Shown: in pieces, positions 16,043 through 24,745 of the stretch
Position numbering within the stretch: the first letter of the stretch is position 1
Layout of the letters: the number at the start of each line of letters is the position of its first letter
Source: Nocardia sputorum
Lineage (GTDB): Bacteria; Actinomycetota; Actinomycetes; Mycobacteriales; Mycobacteriaceae
Length of the DNA: 64,000 bases
Assembly (NCBI RefSeq): GCF_027924405.1
Contig: NZ_AP026978.1
Coordinates: forward strand, 4,402,001-4,466,000
Reading direction: 5' to 3'
The notes under the pieces: model-generated
Told to the model about the DNA's origin: nothing
The model's input: only the letters and a program-made list of their open reading frames with translations
Database searches by the model: none
Made by a program: the position numbers and the translations under genes

Positions 16043-19000
16043 ATGACCGCGACCATCCATAAAGTCGTTGCAGGCAATGGCTTCCAGTACTACCTACGTG
16101 ATGTTGCCGCGCAGGATGCCACCTCGCGTGGCCGGTCGAGCCTGGCAGACTACTACTCCGCCAAAGGGGAGACTCCGGGCCACTGGCACGGCGCCGGCCT
16201 GGCTGCTCTCGGCATCGCTGTCGGGGACGAAGTGACCGAGGAGCAGATGAAATCGCTGTTCGGGCTGGGTCGTCACCCGAATGCAGACGTGATCGAAGCC
16301 GCGGTGATCGATGAGCAGATCTGGCGTGGCGCCAAGCTGAAGGACGCCGACCGTGCCGCAGACAAAGCATCTCGGTTGGGCAACCCGTTCCGGGTTTATG
16401 CGGAGGTGTCGGAGTTCCGGAAACGGTGCGCGACCGCCTTCGAGGAACACAATTACGCGCGTGGATATGACCCACATACTGCTATCCCCGATGCCGAAAG
16501 AGCGCGCATCCGCACCGTTGTGGCGACGGAAATGTTCACCGAAGAATACGGTCGCGCACCCTTGGATGTACGGGAATTGTCCGGCTGGGTGGCACGCAAC
16601 TCACGCCCCAACACGACTGCGGTCGCGGGTTTCGACCTCACGTTCTCCCCAGTGAAAAGTGTGTCGGCGCTGTGGACACTGGCCCCGAGGGCCGTCGCGG
16701 AGAAGATGGAAGCCGCCCATCATGCCGCGGTCGACGACGCGATCGAGTGGCTGGAGCGCCACGCGACCTTCACCCGGCTGGGCCGCAACGGCGTCCGTCA
16801 GGTCGACGTGGAAGGCGTTGTGGCGGCCCGGTTCACCCACCGGGACAGTCGCGCCGGCGACCCGGACCTGCATACTCACATGCTGATCGCCAACCGGGTC
16901 CGCACTCTGGACGGGCGCTGGCGCACCCTCGACGGGACGGCGATCTACCAGTCAGTGGTCACGGTCTCGGAAATCTACAACACCCGCCTGGAGCACCACC
17001 TGCGATACCTCATCGGCGTCGAATTCGCCGAACGCTCATCCGCGGACGTGTCGAAACGTCCGATCCGAGAGATCGTCGGAATCCCAGAATCATTGATTCA
17101 GATGTGGTCGCAGCGCGACGCCGCGATCACAGGACGGTTGGATGAACTGGCCGCGCAGTTCCAACAGCAACTCGGACGCGAACCCACTCCCGGTGAGGTG
17201 TACGAGCTTGCCGATCTCGCGACTGTTCAGACACGTCCCCGAAAGCACGAACTACGTACCCTCGCCGAACAACGCGCCACTTGGCGCGCCGATGCGATCG
17301 CGCTGTTCGGTGGCCGAACGGCACTCTCTCGGATGGTGGCCGCAGCACTGGATCCGCCCCGAACGCCGCCGCCGATAGTGTCCAGCGAGTGGATCACTCG
17401 CACGGCCGAGCAGGTCCTCGCGGTGGTCTCGGAGCAGCGTTCGACCTGGCGGCGACACCACGTGCGAGCGGAAATCGAACGCCAGACCCGAGGCCAGGTA
17501 CAAGGCGAGCACTGGGAACACGTCACGGAAGCCATCCTCGCAGAAGCACTTTCACCCAGAAACGTGATCTCACAACACGATCCCGACATCAGCGACGAGC
17601 CCGTACTGGGCGCGGTGCCCCAGCTGCTGCGCCGCAGAGACGGCAGCAGCGTCTACGCCACCGCGGGTGCACAGGTGTACACCTCCGCGCATACGTTGGC
17701 AGTCGAGCGGCAACTGATTGACCTGTCGGTGCAACCCGGCGAACGCCAACTGCCACGCCACCTGGTCACCGAAGCAGTGCATGCCTACAACCAAAAACAT
17801 CCGGATCGGCCGCTGAACCCGGGTCAGATCACGGTGATCGATCGCTTCGCCCAGTCGGGATTGCGCGTACACACGGCCAACGCCCCAGCCGGATCGGGCA
17901 AGACCACCGCGATGCGTGTGCTCACCGATGCCTGGCATCGCAGCGGCGGCTACGTGCTCGGATTCGCACCCACCGCAGCCGCGGCCGCAGTGTTGAGCGA
18001 CGCGATCGGTACCCGAGTGGAGACCGTCGACCGGCTACTCACCATCCTCGACCGCCACTCACTTACTCTCGACGACGGCGTGCTGGAGCCCGGATCGCTG
18101 CCGCAGTGGGTCGTAGAGATCAACACCGACACCTTGGTGATCGTTGATGAGCACGTCAAACTCGGCAACGCCAAACGGTTACGCCTGCTGAAGTTTCTGA
18201 CCGAGCGCGGCGCGACGATCCGCTGCATCGGCGACGACCACCAGCTGCCCGCGATCGAAGCCGGCGGCGCCGATGCCGACATGAACTCCGCCGCTCCGGA
18301 CCACACCCTGACCCTGCCCCACGTCGTACGTTTCGCCTCTACCGCCGAAGCCACCGCCAGCCTCCAGTTGCGCAGCGGGGATCCCGCCGCACTGGGCTGG
18401 TATCTGGACAACGGCCGCGTAAACGCCGGGCATCACGGCGCCACCCACGACGACGCCTACACCGGGTGGATCACCGACCACCTCAGCGGCCGCGACAGCA
18501 TCATGCTCGCCGCAACGCACGACGTCGTCACCGCCTTGAACTCACGCGCCCGAGCCGACCGCATCGCCCGCACCGAGGCGGACACAGGGCCAGAATGTGT
18601 ACTCGCCGATGGACTGCGCGCTTCGGTGGGTGACGTGATTCGGACCCGCCGCAACAACCCGCGACTACGTCTCGGCGCACACGATTGGGTGCGCAACGGC
18701 TACACCTGGCTCATTACTGCCGTCCACAACGACGGCAGCCTCACCGCCACACACCTGCATCCGCGCGACGGAAAGCACAACGACAGCGTGCGGTTCCCCG
18801 CCGACTATGTGCGCGCGCATGTGCGTCTCGGATACGCCACAACGATCGATTCCGCCCAAGGAATCACCGCCGACACCTGCCATATCGCGCTCACCGGAGC
18901 CGAATCGCGACAGCAGCTGTACGTCGCCATGACCCGCGGCGTCCACGGGAACTACGTGTATGTTCCGACCGCGGTCGACGGCAGCGAAGCCTCTTTATGG

Positions 19001-20758
19001 AGCGAACCCGCGGTGTCTCCGCATACGGCTGTCGAAGTTTTGGTGTGCATCCTCGACCGAGACGGTACGCAGAAATCTGCGCACACCCAGGTGCGCGACG
19101 CACTCGACCCATTCGCTCGACTCGGCCGTGCGGTCGACATCTACCTCGACACCATCGGCCTCGCCGCCGAAGACGCCCTCGGTCCTGCGGGTCTTGCTCG
19201 TCTCGATGCTGGCGCCGACATCGTGCACCCGCATCTCACCGACAGCCCTGCCTACCCAATCTTGCGCCAGCACCTCGCGGTCATCGCGATGACCGGCCGC
19301 GACCCCCTCACCGCACTACACACCGCAGCCGCAGCACGCGAACTCGACACCGCACACGACCCCGCCGCCGTACTCGACTGGCGCCTCGACACCACGGGAA
19401 CCCACTCCAGTGGAATCGGACCACTCCCGTGGATCCGCGGGATACCCGACGCACTCGACACCCATCCCCTCGCCGACCAGCTGCTCGCACGCCAACGCAT
19501 CATCACCGACCTCGCCCACCAAATCCACGACCACACCCGCACCTGGACACTCACCACCACGCCCCACTGGGCACGCCCACTCCGCGAAGCCGACCCGCAA
19601 CTGGTTGCCGACCTCGCCGTGTGGCGAGCCAGCCTTCACATCCCCGACCACGACCCACGCCCGACTGGACCACCCCGGTACGCCACCATCGAAGGCGAGT
19701 ATCAACAACGCCTGCGGGACCGCCTCACAGCCGAGCACGAAGACCTCGACCTGCCGGTCAACAAATGGGCGCCGGTTGTTCGACACCTCGACCCGCGCAT
19801 CACCACCGACCCGTACTGGCCCACCCTCGCGACCAAGCTCGAGGCCGCCGAACGCGCCGAAATCAACATCGTCGGCCTGCTCACCGACGCCGCAAGCAAT
19901 CGCCCGCTGCCCGACGAGATGCCCGCCGCAGCGCTGTGGTCACGCCTGGAGTGCTCGATACCCGACCTCGAGATCGGCCTCGGCGACCGTCCGGCACCCC
20001 GTGATGCAGCTGGGGATGCTCTGCACTCAAGTCCCGAAACCAACGCGTTGGTGATGCTCACCGACGAGGAACTCGACCGGCACATCGGCGAACTCGAGCT
20101 GGGACTCGCGCTGGTCGACACCGACACGTTCATCTTCAATCCTGCCACCTACAAGCCCCTTGAATCTGACCTTGGAGACGCCGCCCACCGTCACCACGCT
20201 GCCCAAGAAGCGATCCGCCACGCCCGCCACGCGGACCAACAGCTTCAAACAGCGATCCGAGCAGCGGACAACGTTGCTAACGATCTTCACTCTGCCCGAG
20301 CGGAACTCGACGCGGCTCCCCGCTACCGCCGCGGCCACCGTCGCCGACTACAAGCTCGTATCAACACACTCGTCGTAGAACGCAACATCCGTGATCGGGA
20401 ATGCAACTCCGCCCACGACTCCACGCGCAGTGCCCACCGACACGCGGCTTTGCTCGCCGGGCCGGAACAAGACTGGGGCCGCATACTCACCAGCCACCCG
20501 GAGCCTTCGGCCAACGAACTTCCCCAACTCGACACAGCCCTCATCGACGAAGAAGCCACCGAGCACACCGCCTACATCCGAGAGCAACTCGGCGAATACC
20601 GCGCCGAACAGCGCCGCCGCAGCACGCTCAGCGCAGCTGAGCGCGCCGTCGAAGAACAAGTACGGCATCGCGTTGCACGACCCGGTGAATACGCCTCTGA
20701 CGCCGACAAGTCGATGGGCATCTTCGATCGGGAACATGACACCGATCTCGGGCTATGA
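16043..20758 (+). CDS. traA: MobF-family relaxase/helicase (TraA/TrwC-like)
   Basis: 1571 residues. The N-terminal relaxase domain has Tyr16-Tyr17 (GFQYYLRD) for the DNA phosphotyrosine bond, DLTFSPVKSVSALW, and the metal-binding His triad H266, H277 and H279 (THRDSRAGDPDLHTH). A RecD/TraI-type helicase follows: APAGSGKTTAM near residue 615, a Walker B VIVDEH near 700 (family members more often have an acidic or small residue after DE), and IDSAQGITADT with YVAMTRG near the end of the helicase. The last 400 residues are helical with possible coiled coils. It nicks oriT and unwinds the strand transferred in conjugation. No coupling protein or mating-pore genes are nearby, so the element may be mobilisable rather than self-transmissible. 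Confidence 0.93.
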   Translation: MTATIHKVVAGNGFQYYLRDVAAQDATSRGRSSLADYYSAKGETPGHWHGAGLAALGIAVGDEVTEEQMKSLFGLGRHPNADVIEAAVIDEQIWRGAKLKDADRAADKASRLGNPFRVYAEVSEFRKRCATAFEEHNYARGYDPHTAIPDAERARIRTVVATEMFTEEYGRAPLDVRELSGWVARNSRPNTTAVAGFDLTFSPVKSVSALWTLAPRAVAEKMEAAHHAAVDDAIEWLERHATFTRLGRNGVRQVDVEGVVAARFTHRDSRAGDPDLHTHMLIANRVRTLDGRWRTLDGTAIYQSVVTVSEIYNTRLEHHLRYLIGVEFAERSSADVSKRPIREIVGIPESLIQMWSQRDAAITGRLDELAAQFQQQLGREPTPGEVYELADLATVQTRPRKHELRTLAEQRATWRADAIALFGGRTALSRMVAAALDPPRTPPPIVSSEWITRTAEQVLAVVSEQRSTWRRHHVRAEIERQTRGQVQGEHWEHVTEAILAEALSPRNVISQHDPDISDEPVLGAVPQLLRRRDGSSVYATAGAQVYTSAHTLAVERQLIDLSVQPGERQLPRHLVTEAVHAYNQKHPDRPLNPGQITVIDRFAQSGLRVHTANAPAGSGKTTAMRVLTDAWHRSGGYVLGFAPTAAAAAVLSDAIGTRVETVDRLLTILDRHSLTLDDGVLEPGSLPQWVVEINTDTLVIVDEHVKLGNAKRLRLLKFLTERGATIRCIGDDHQLPAIEAGGADADMNSAAPDHTLTLPHVVRFASTAEATASLQLRSGDPAALGWYLDNGRVNAGHHGATHDDAYTGWITDHLSGRDSIMLAATHDVVTALNSRARADRIARTEADTGPECVLADGLRASVGDVIRTRRNNPRLRLGAHDWVRNGYTWLITAVHNDGSLTATHLHPRDGKHNDSVRFPADYVRAHVRLGYATTIDSAQGITADTCHIALTGAESRQQLYVAMTRGVHGNYVYVPTAVDGSEASLWSEPAVSPHTAVEVLVCILDRDGTQKSAHTQVRDALDPFARLGRAVDIYLDTIGLAAEDALGPAGLARLDAGADIVHPHLTDSPAYPILRQHLAVIAMTGRDPLTALHTAAAARELDTAHDPAAVLDWRLDTTGTHSSGIGPLPWIRGIPDALDTHPLADQLLARQRIITDLAHQIHDHTRTWTLTTTPHWARPLREADPQLVADLAVWRASLHIPDHDPRPTGPPRYATIEGEYQQRLRDRLTAEHEDLDLPVNKWAPVVRHLDPRITTDPYWPTLATKLEAAERAEINIVGLLTDAASNRPLPDEMPAAALWSRLECSIPDLEIGLGDRPAPRDAAGDALHSSPETNALVMLTDEELDRHIGELELGLALVDTDTFIFNPATYKPLESDLGDAAHRHHAAQEAIRHARHADQQLQTAIRAADNVANDLHSARAELDAAPRYRRGHRRRLQARINTLVVERNIRDRECNSAHDSTRSAHRHAALLAGPEQDWGRILTSHPEPSANELPQLDTALIDEEATEHTAYIREQLGEYRAEQRRRSTLSAAERAVEEQVRHRVARPGEYASDADKSMGIFDREHDTDLGL

Positions 20759-20803
20759 CGGCGTCGCATTGCAGGCAAATCAGTCGGCTCCAAGATTCCA
20801 GCC

Positions 20804-20848
20804 CCCGTGCCCAAACGGGTTGTCGGGCGGACCCAATCGCGCCCGACA
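20804..20848. terminator. Bidirectional terminator-like hairpins between convergent genes
   Basis: Two hairpins follow the relaxase stop: CCCGT/ACGGG (20804-20819) and TGTCGGGCG/CGCCCGACA (20821-20848, perfect 9-bp stem). They sit between the relaxase gene (+) and the CYTH gene (-), as expected for a shared terminator. Confidence 0.55.
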
Positions 20849-20900
20849 GCCTGTACGTCGGCTATCGCCACGGAGCGACTGCTGGCATGAGATCGTCGTC

Positions 20901-21479
20901 TCAATTGGCCGCCGCTAGTACCAGGTCCCGGTAGGGCAGCCTGATGATCGGATTATCGGCGATGCCAAGTTCTCCTTCGACCTGACCGAGGTGAATGGTT
21001 GCCACGTCCGTGTCGGCCGCCGTGATTTCCGTCTCGACGAATGTTCCAGCATCGGTGACGGCATCGATGCTGACGATGATGTCGTCACGCTCCGGGTGCT
21101 GGTAGATGGTTCTGCGCTTCTCGACACGGACGAGTTCGACCATGCCGATCGCGTCCAGTAGCCGGCTGGCCGACTCGGCTTGCTCCGGCCCGCTGAGGGT
21201 GACGTTGGTTTCACGCTTGGCGATCACGTCGGTGTCGCTGTGGGTGGCAGCATTGGACGGCGGCTTGTAGGTCATCTCAGCGAAGCCATCGCGACGCCGG
21301 ATACGAAGGCATTCAACAGTCTTCATGTAGTCGACGTCGGGTCGGCTGTAGTAGATGTCGACCTCGGTGAGGTGTCCGGCCTCTCGATATCCGAGTTCGG
21401 TGAGGCGCTGCCGAAGGACATGAGGGTCGGGAAGTTCCCGTTTACGCTCGACCTCGATCAAGTGCATGTGCTGGATCAT
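20901..21479 (-). CDS. CYTH-domain protein (class IV adenylate cyclase / triphosphatase fold)
   Basis: 192 residues. It begins with the CYTH signature E-x-E-x-K (E9, E11, K13 in IEVERKREL), then VDIYYSRP, CLRIRRRDG, EMTYKPP, KRETNV, VRVEKRRTIY, ISIDAV-type and FVETEI, i.e. the alternating charged strands of the triphosphate tunnel. Members cleave or cyclise triphosphate substrates (thiamine triphosphate, ATP). The ATG overlaps the stop of the upstream methyltransferase-like gene (ATGA), so the two are translationally coupled. A later ATG (Met5) is an alternative start. The exact substrate cannot be told from sequence. Confidence 0.85.
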   Translation of the reverse strand: MIQHMHLIEVERKRELPDPHVLRQRLTELGYREAGHLTEVDIYYSRPDVDYMKTVECLRIRRRDGFAEMTYKPPSNAATHSDTDVIAKRETNVTLSGPEQAESASRLLDAIGMVELVRVEKRRTIYQHPERDDIIVSIDAVTDAGTFVETEITAADTDVATIHLGQVEGELGIADNPIIRLPYRDLVLAAAN

Positions 21480-22930
21480 CCTCTCGCATGGATGGCGGTG
21501 TGCACGCGGGCCAGGTTCGGTTTGGAGCAGTGTCGACGGATCGTTCCCAGCGCCTGTTGCAGAACTTCGGAGTCGGCGACAGGAACGTTCTGGAACAGAA
21601 CCATCTGCTTGGCGTCGATCAAGGGGTTCGCAAGACTCTTGCGCAGAAATCGGTTGTAGTAGTGGCGCTCTCGGACGAGCACGTCGGTGGCTTGCACAGG
21701 AACAAGCACGGACGGACTGGATTCTGCCTCTACGGAGTTGGTGGCGAACGCAGTCAGAAGCTCATCTGCTGTGAGATAGGCATAGGTCTCTCGGCCCTCC
21801 CGCTCGAGCCAAGTACCCCATACGTGGCTGCAGTCGCCGTCGCCGCGCTCCGCCGCGGCGAGGAACAGACTGAGCGCTACGTCGGTGACAGTGTCAAAGA
21901 TGTCGCTGTCGATGACGTGGTGATGGCCGTAGCGTTCGCTGACCGCCTCGATCGCGGCGCGGTCATTCTGCGATAACCATCCGTAACCGGTGAATGAGAA
22001 GTGCACACGTTTGTGTCCAGCGCGGAAGTCGATCCAGTCGCCCGACAGTTGGCCGTCGAGAGTCGGCGTGAATCCGAGGACTCCCGACCTCCAAACGTGA
22101 TCGCGCAGCGTGATGTAGTGACGCTGCAGTTCGCGAAAAAGCCCGATCGGCGCATGGATGACCGCGCAGACCCGAGTGTCCAGCTCTTCTGCCGCCACGA
22201 TGCAGGAGTTCTGGCGAATGACCAAGTCGTCGTCGTGGCGATGGTAGGGATGCGTGCCTTCCCGTAGATAGTGCGGCACGAACAGACGAAGAAACTGCAG
22301 CCACGACTGGGCGTTGTAGGACTGGACGACGCGCTCGTGCAGCGATACGGCATCGACTGCGTAGACGTCACGGTAGACGAAGAATCCATAAGGCTTCAGT
22401 ACCGTCGGAAAGGTCCGCATCAAGCTGTGCAGGCCACTGTATGCACCACCGTAGGAGTACACCTCGTGCAGCAGTGCCGATGCGCTGATCACATCGACGG
22501 GTTCGCTGACCATTGATCCGATGTTCTGGGCCCATCCATGAATCAGCTCGCAGGTACCGACTGCGTTGAACTGGTCGATAGCCTGCGTCAGCGACTGAGA
22601 TGCGATTCCGGGCGCCTCTATCAGAGTCAATCGCACGTCGCGGGGCTGGTCACGGAGCTGAGAAGCGAGAAACTCGACCGCAGCACCGCCACCAGGGCCG
22701 ATCTCGATGATGTGCGGCTCGGTGCCTGCTACGCGCGACAGAGCGCGGTGCACGAGCATGCCTTTCTCGTGGCCGTGGTCGTTGGCTGCGATATCGAGAT
22801 AGGTCCGCTCCGCTTTTCGCTCGGAAGCGAAGGGGTTAGTTGTTCCGATCATTGCGCACCAGTGATGGTCGTTACGTGGTTTCGGGCGGTCGACCCGGAT
22901 GTGGCTAAGGCTCGAGGTAGAGGCGTTCAT
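21476..22930 (-). CDS. Methyltransferase-like protein (484 aa)
   Basis: Residues 30-250 look like a class I SAM-dependent methyltransferase: HIIEIGPGGGAAVEFLAS is the glycine-rich motif I near residue 75, VRLTLIEAP gives the acidic residue ending strand 2, and DVISASALLHEVYSYGG and LKPYGFFVYRDVY are later motifs. The C-terminal 230 residues (HVWRSGVLGFTPTLDGQ ... YYNRFLRKSLANPLIDAKQMVLFQNVP) are of unknown type. The start at 22930 lacks a good ribosome-binding site; Met27 (MIGTTNPF) is the alternative. It overlaps the small upstream gene and is coupled to the CYTH gene, so they likely act in one pathway. The methyl acceptor is unknown. Confidence 0.75.
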   Translation of the reverse strand: MNASTSSLSHIRVDRPKPRNDHHWCAMIGTTNPFASERKAERTYLDIAANDHGHEKGMLVHRALSRVAGTEPHIIEIGPGGGAAVEFLASQLRDQPRDVRLTLIEAPGIASQSLTQAIDQFNAVGTCELIHGWAQNIGSMVSEPVDVISASALLHEVYSYGGAYSGLHSLMRTFPTVLKPYGFFVYRDVYAVDAVSLHERVVQSYNAQSWLQFLRLFVPHYLREGTHPYHRHDDDLVIRQNSCIVAAEELDTRVCAVIHAPIGLFRELQRHYITLRDHVWRSGVLGFTPTLDGQLSGDWIDFRAGHKRVHFSFTGYGWLSQNDRAAIEAVSERYGHHHVIDSDIFDTVTDVALSLFLAAAERGDGDCSHVWGTWLEREGRETYAYLTADELLTAFATNSVEAESSPSVLVPVQATDVLVRERHYYNRFLRKSLANPLIDAKQMVLFQNVPVADSEVLQQALGTIRRHCSKPNLARVHTAIHARG

Positions 22931-23096
22931 TGGGGAGCCGGGGCAGGTGCCGGGGATCGTCCGAGATCACATGGATGGCGTTGTGATGGTTGTGGGCGTG
23001 GAAATCCTGGACGAACAGCAGCGCGGCCGTCAGGCAGGCGGCGAAGTCCAAGCGCACGTCGTTCAGGTAGATCGACAGATGGACATCCCGTTCCAT
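22905..23096 (-). CDS. Small conserved-looking hypothetical protein (63 aa)
   Basis: Begins MERDVHLSIYLNDVRLDF and ends LPRLPNERLYLEP. A GGGAGGG sequence lies about 12 bases upstream of the ATG. Short strand, helix (AACLTAALLFVQDFHAHN), strand layout with several His residues. A longer in-frame start (23240) would overlap the preceding gene. Its 3' end overlaps the start of the methyltransferase-like gene by 26 bases. I have a vague memory of similar small proteins next to methyltransferase-like genes in Nocardia, but cannot name a family. Confidence 0.5.
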   Translation of the reverse strand: MERDVHLSIYLNDVRLDFAACLTAALLFVQDFHAHNHHNAIHVISDDPRHLPRLPNERLYLEP

Positions 23097-23122
23097 CGGC
23101 CGCGGGGACCCTCCCGGACCGG

Positions 23123-23704
23123 TCACGAGGCGCGACTGCGGGACTGGCCGGAAGACCAGCGCGGGCCGACGCACGCCCGCACCGAGGAAATCACCACGGC
23201 GCCCAGCGGGCGGTAGGTATCGCGCGCCGGCTCGATCCACCGGCGGACTCCTGCGGGCATGCCTACTGGAGATGGCAGAGCGATCAGTCCGCCACTACGG
23301 ATGACCTTGACCTGGTGACGGAACAACATCGCGAACAGCCGCGGGTCGTCCGGAAAGTCGGGACGAATCAAGAACGTCCATGTCCCGGACCGCGGGTGAG
23401 TGAAGATCGGCCCCAATGGGTGCTGCCTGACCTGCATGTGATGCCGCACGCCAGCGCCGATATGTGCAGGCATCGTCACGGCGCCGACCGATCCGGCCAC
23501 CAATTCGATCCGGCCGAGGGCCGGATCGACTCGAGTCGGTAAGCCACACACTCGCCGGTAGAAGGCGCAGCGCTGTTCGGCTGACTCGCCGACCCGCACA
23601 TCGGGCGACTCGTGTTCAGCGACAGTTCGGCGGCCCCTGCCCACGCCGCGGACTGACGACGCACCCTCGCCAGCGAATCTTCCTGCACTGTTATGCGAAA
23701 CCAT
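23123..23704 (-). CDS. Actinobacterial hypothetical protein (193 aa)
   Basis: ATG at 23704 follows GGAGG by 6 bases, which decides against the longer frame starting at 23875. After a variable N-terminus the conserved-looking part is AFYRRVCGLPTRVDP, GRIELVAGSVGAVTMPAHIG, LGPIFTHPRSGTWTFLIRPDFPDD and IALPSPVGMPAG, then RDTYRPLGAVVISSVRAC. It looks like a compact alpha/beta domain that recurs in Nocardia-type genomes, often as the first gene of small clusters; no function is known to me. First gene of the four-gene - strand operon. Its upstream region was hit by the first IS21 copy. Confidence 0.65.
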   Translation of the reverse strand: MVSHNSAGRFAGEGASSVRGVGRGRRTVAEHESPDVRVGESAEQRCAFYRRVCGLPTRVDPALGRIELVAGSVGAVTMPAHIGAGVRHHMQVRQHPLGPIFTHPRSGTWTFLIRPDFPDDPRLFAMLFRHQVKVIRSGGLIALPSPVGMPAGVRRWIEPARDTYRPLGAVVISSVRACVGPRWSSGQSRSRAS

Positions 23705-23953
23705 GCTCTGCCTCCCTGAGATTTCGAATCGCGCCCGACGCCGGGGGCTTACGCCACCAGCCAGCGGCATTGCGGGTCGGTGTGCCGAGAAGAAGATCGG
23801 CATCGACCCGGCGTCGGACGCGACTTCAGTCTGTGACGGAGGCAACGGAAGCCGGTATATCTTGGATGCGGACAAGAAACTGTCCCCGTTTGTCGACGCT
23901 CTTCGAAATGTAGGCCGGTGGCGCTCGTTGAAGATCGGCCACTTGGTGGTTGT

Positions 23954-24745
23954 TTAGTCTGCCGTGTTGTCTGTCCGCATGGACGGGAGTGTGTCGATTT
24001 CGGTGTTGCGGAGTCGGTAGCTGTTTCCTTTCAAGGTCAGGACGTCGGCGTGGTGGACGATTCGGTCGATCATCGCCGCGGCAACGACGTGGTCGGAGAA
24101 CACGTCGCCCCAGCGGGAGAACGGCAGGTTCGAGGTCAGGATCAGCGAGGCGTGTTCGTAGCGGCTGGAGACCAGTTGGAAGAACAGGTTCGCTGCGTCT
24201 TGTTCGAAGGGGATGTATCCGACCTCGTCGACGATCAGTAGTCCGTAGCGGCGGAGTTTGGCCAGTTCGGCGGCGAGGCGGCCGTGCTGGTGGGCGGTTT
24301 GTAGGCGGGTGACCCATTCGACGGCGGTGGCGAACAGGACGCGGTGGCCGTGGTGGGCGGCGGCGATACCCAGCCCGATCGACAGGTGGGTTTTGCCGGT
24401 TCCCGGTGGCCCGAGTAGCACCACGTTCTGGGCTTTGGTGATGAACTGGCCGGTGCCCAGATGTGCGATGGTGTCGCGCTTGAGGGCGGGCTGGTGGTCG
24501 AAGTTGAATTCCTCGATCGCTTTGCGGGCGGGGAATCCTGCTGCGCGGATCCGGATTTCGGCGCCGGAGGACTCTCGGGATGCCACTTCGCGGGACAGGA
24601 CCGCGGCGAGGTATTCCTCATGCGTCCAGCCGGCGTCGCGGGCTTGGTCGGCCAGGCGGGCGGCGCTGTCGCGGATGCGGGGGGCCTTCAACGCGTTGGC
24701 GTAGTACTCGATCTGCTTGGCGGTATCGGCGGGTGCGGCCATCAC
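23954..24745 (-). CDS. istB: IstB-like ATPase of IS21, copy A
   Basis: 263 residues, AAA+ helper ATPase of the IstA transposase. Walker A is GPPGTGKTHLSIGLG, Walker B LLIVDEVGYIPF, and SNLPFSRWGDVF is the sensor region. IstB selects the target and activates IstA. The ATG overlaps the istA stop (GTGATGG context), giving coupled translation. Confidence 0.95.
   Translation of the reverse strand: MMAAPADTAKQIEYYANALKAPRIRDSAARLADQARDAGWTHEEYLAAVLSREVASRESSGAEIRIRAAGFPARKAIEEFNFDHQPALKRDTIAHLGTGQFITKAQNVVLLGPPGTGKTHLSIGLGIAAAHHGHRVLFATAVEWVTRLQTAHQHGRLAAELAKLRRYGLLIVDEVGYIPFEQDAANLFFQLVSSRYEHASLILTSNLPFSRWGDVFSDHVVAAAMIDRIVHHADVLTLKGNSYRLRNTEIDTLPSMRTDNTAD

Noticed and set aside
15717..16046. 110-codon frame ending at the relaxase start
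   Set aside because: No ribosome-binding site at its start, composition unlike a protein at its N-terminus, and a good promoter for the relaxase gene lies inside it.
18685..20004. 439-codon frame inside the relaxase gene
   Set aside because: Arg/His/Pro-rich shadow in the +1 frame of a gene with full catalytic motifs.
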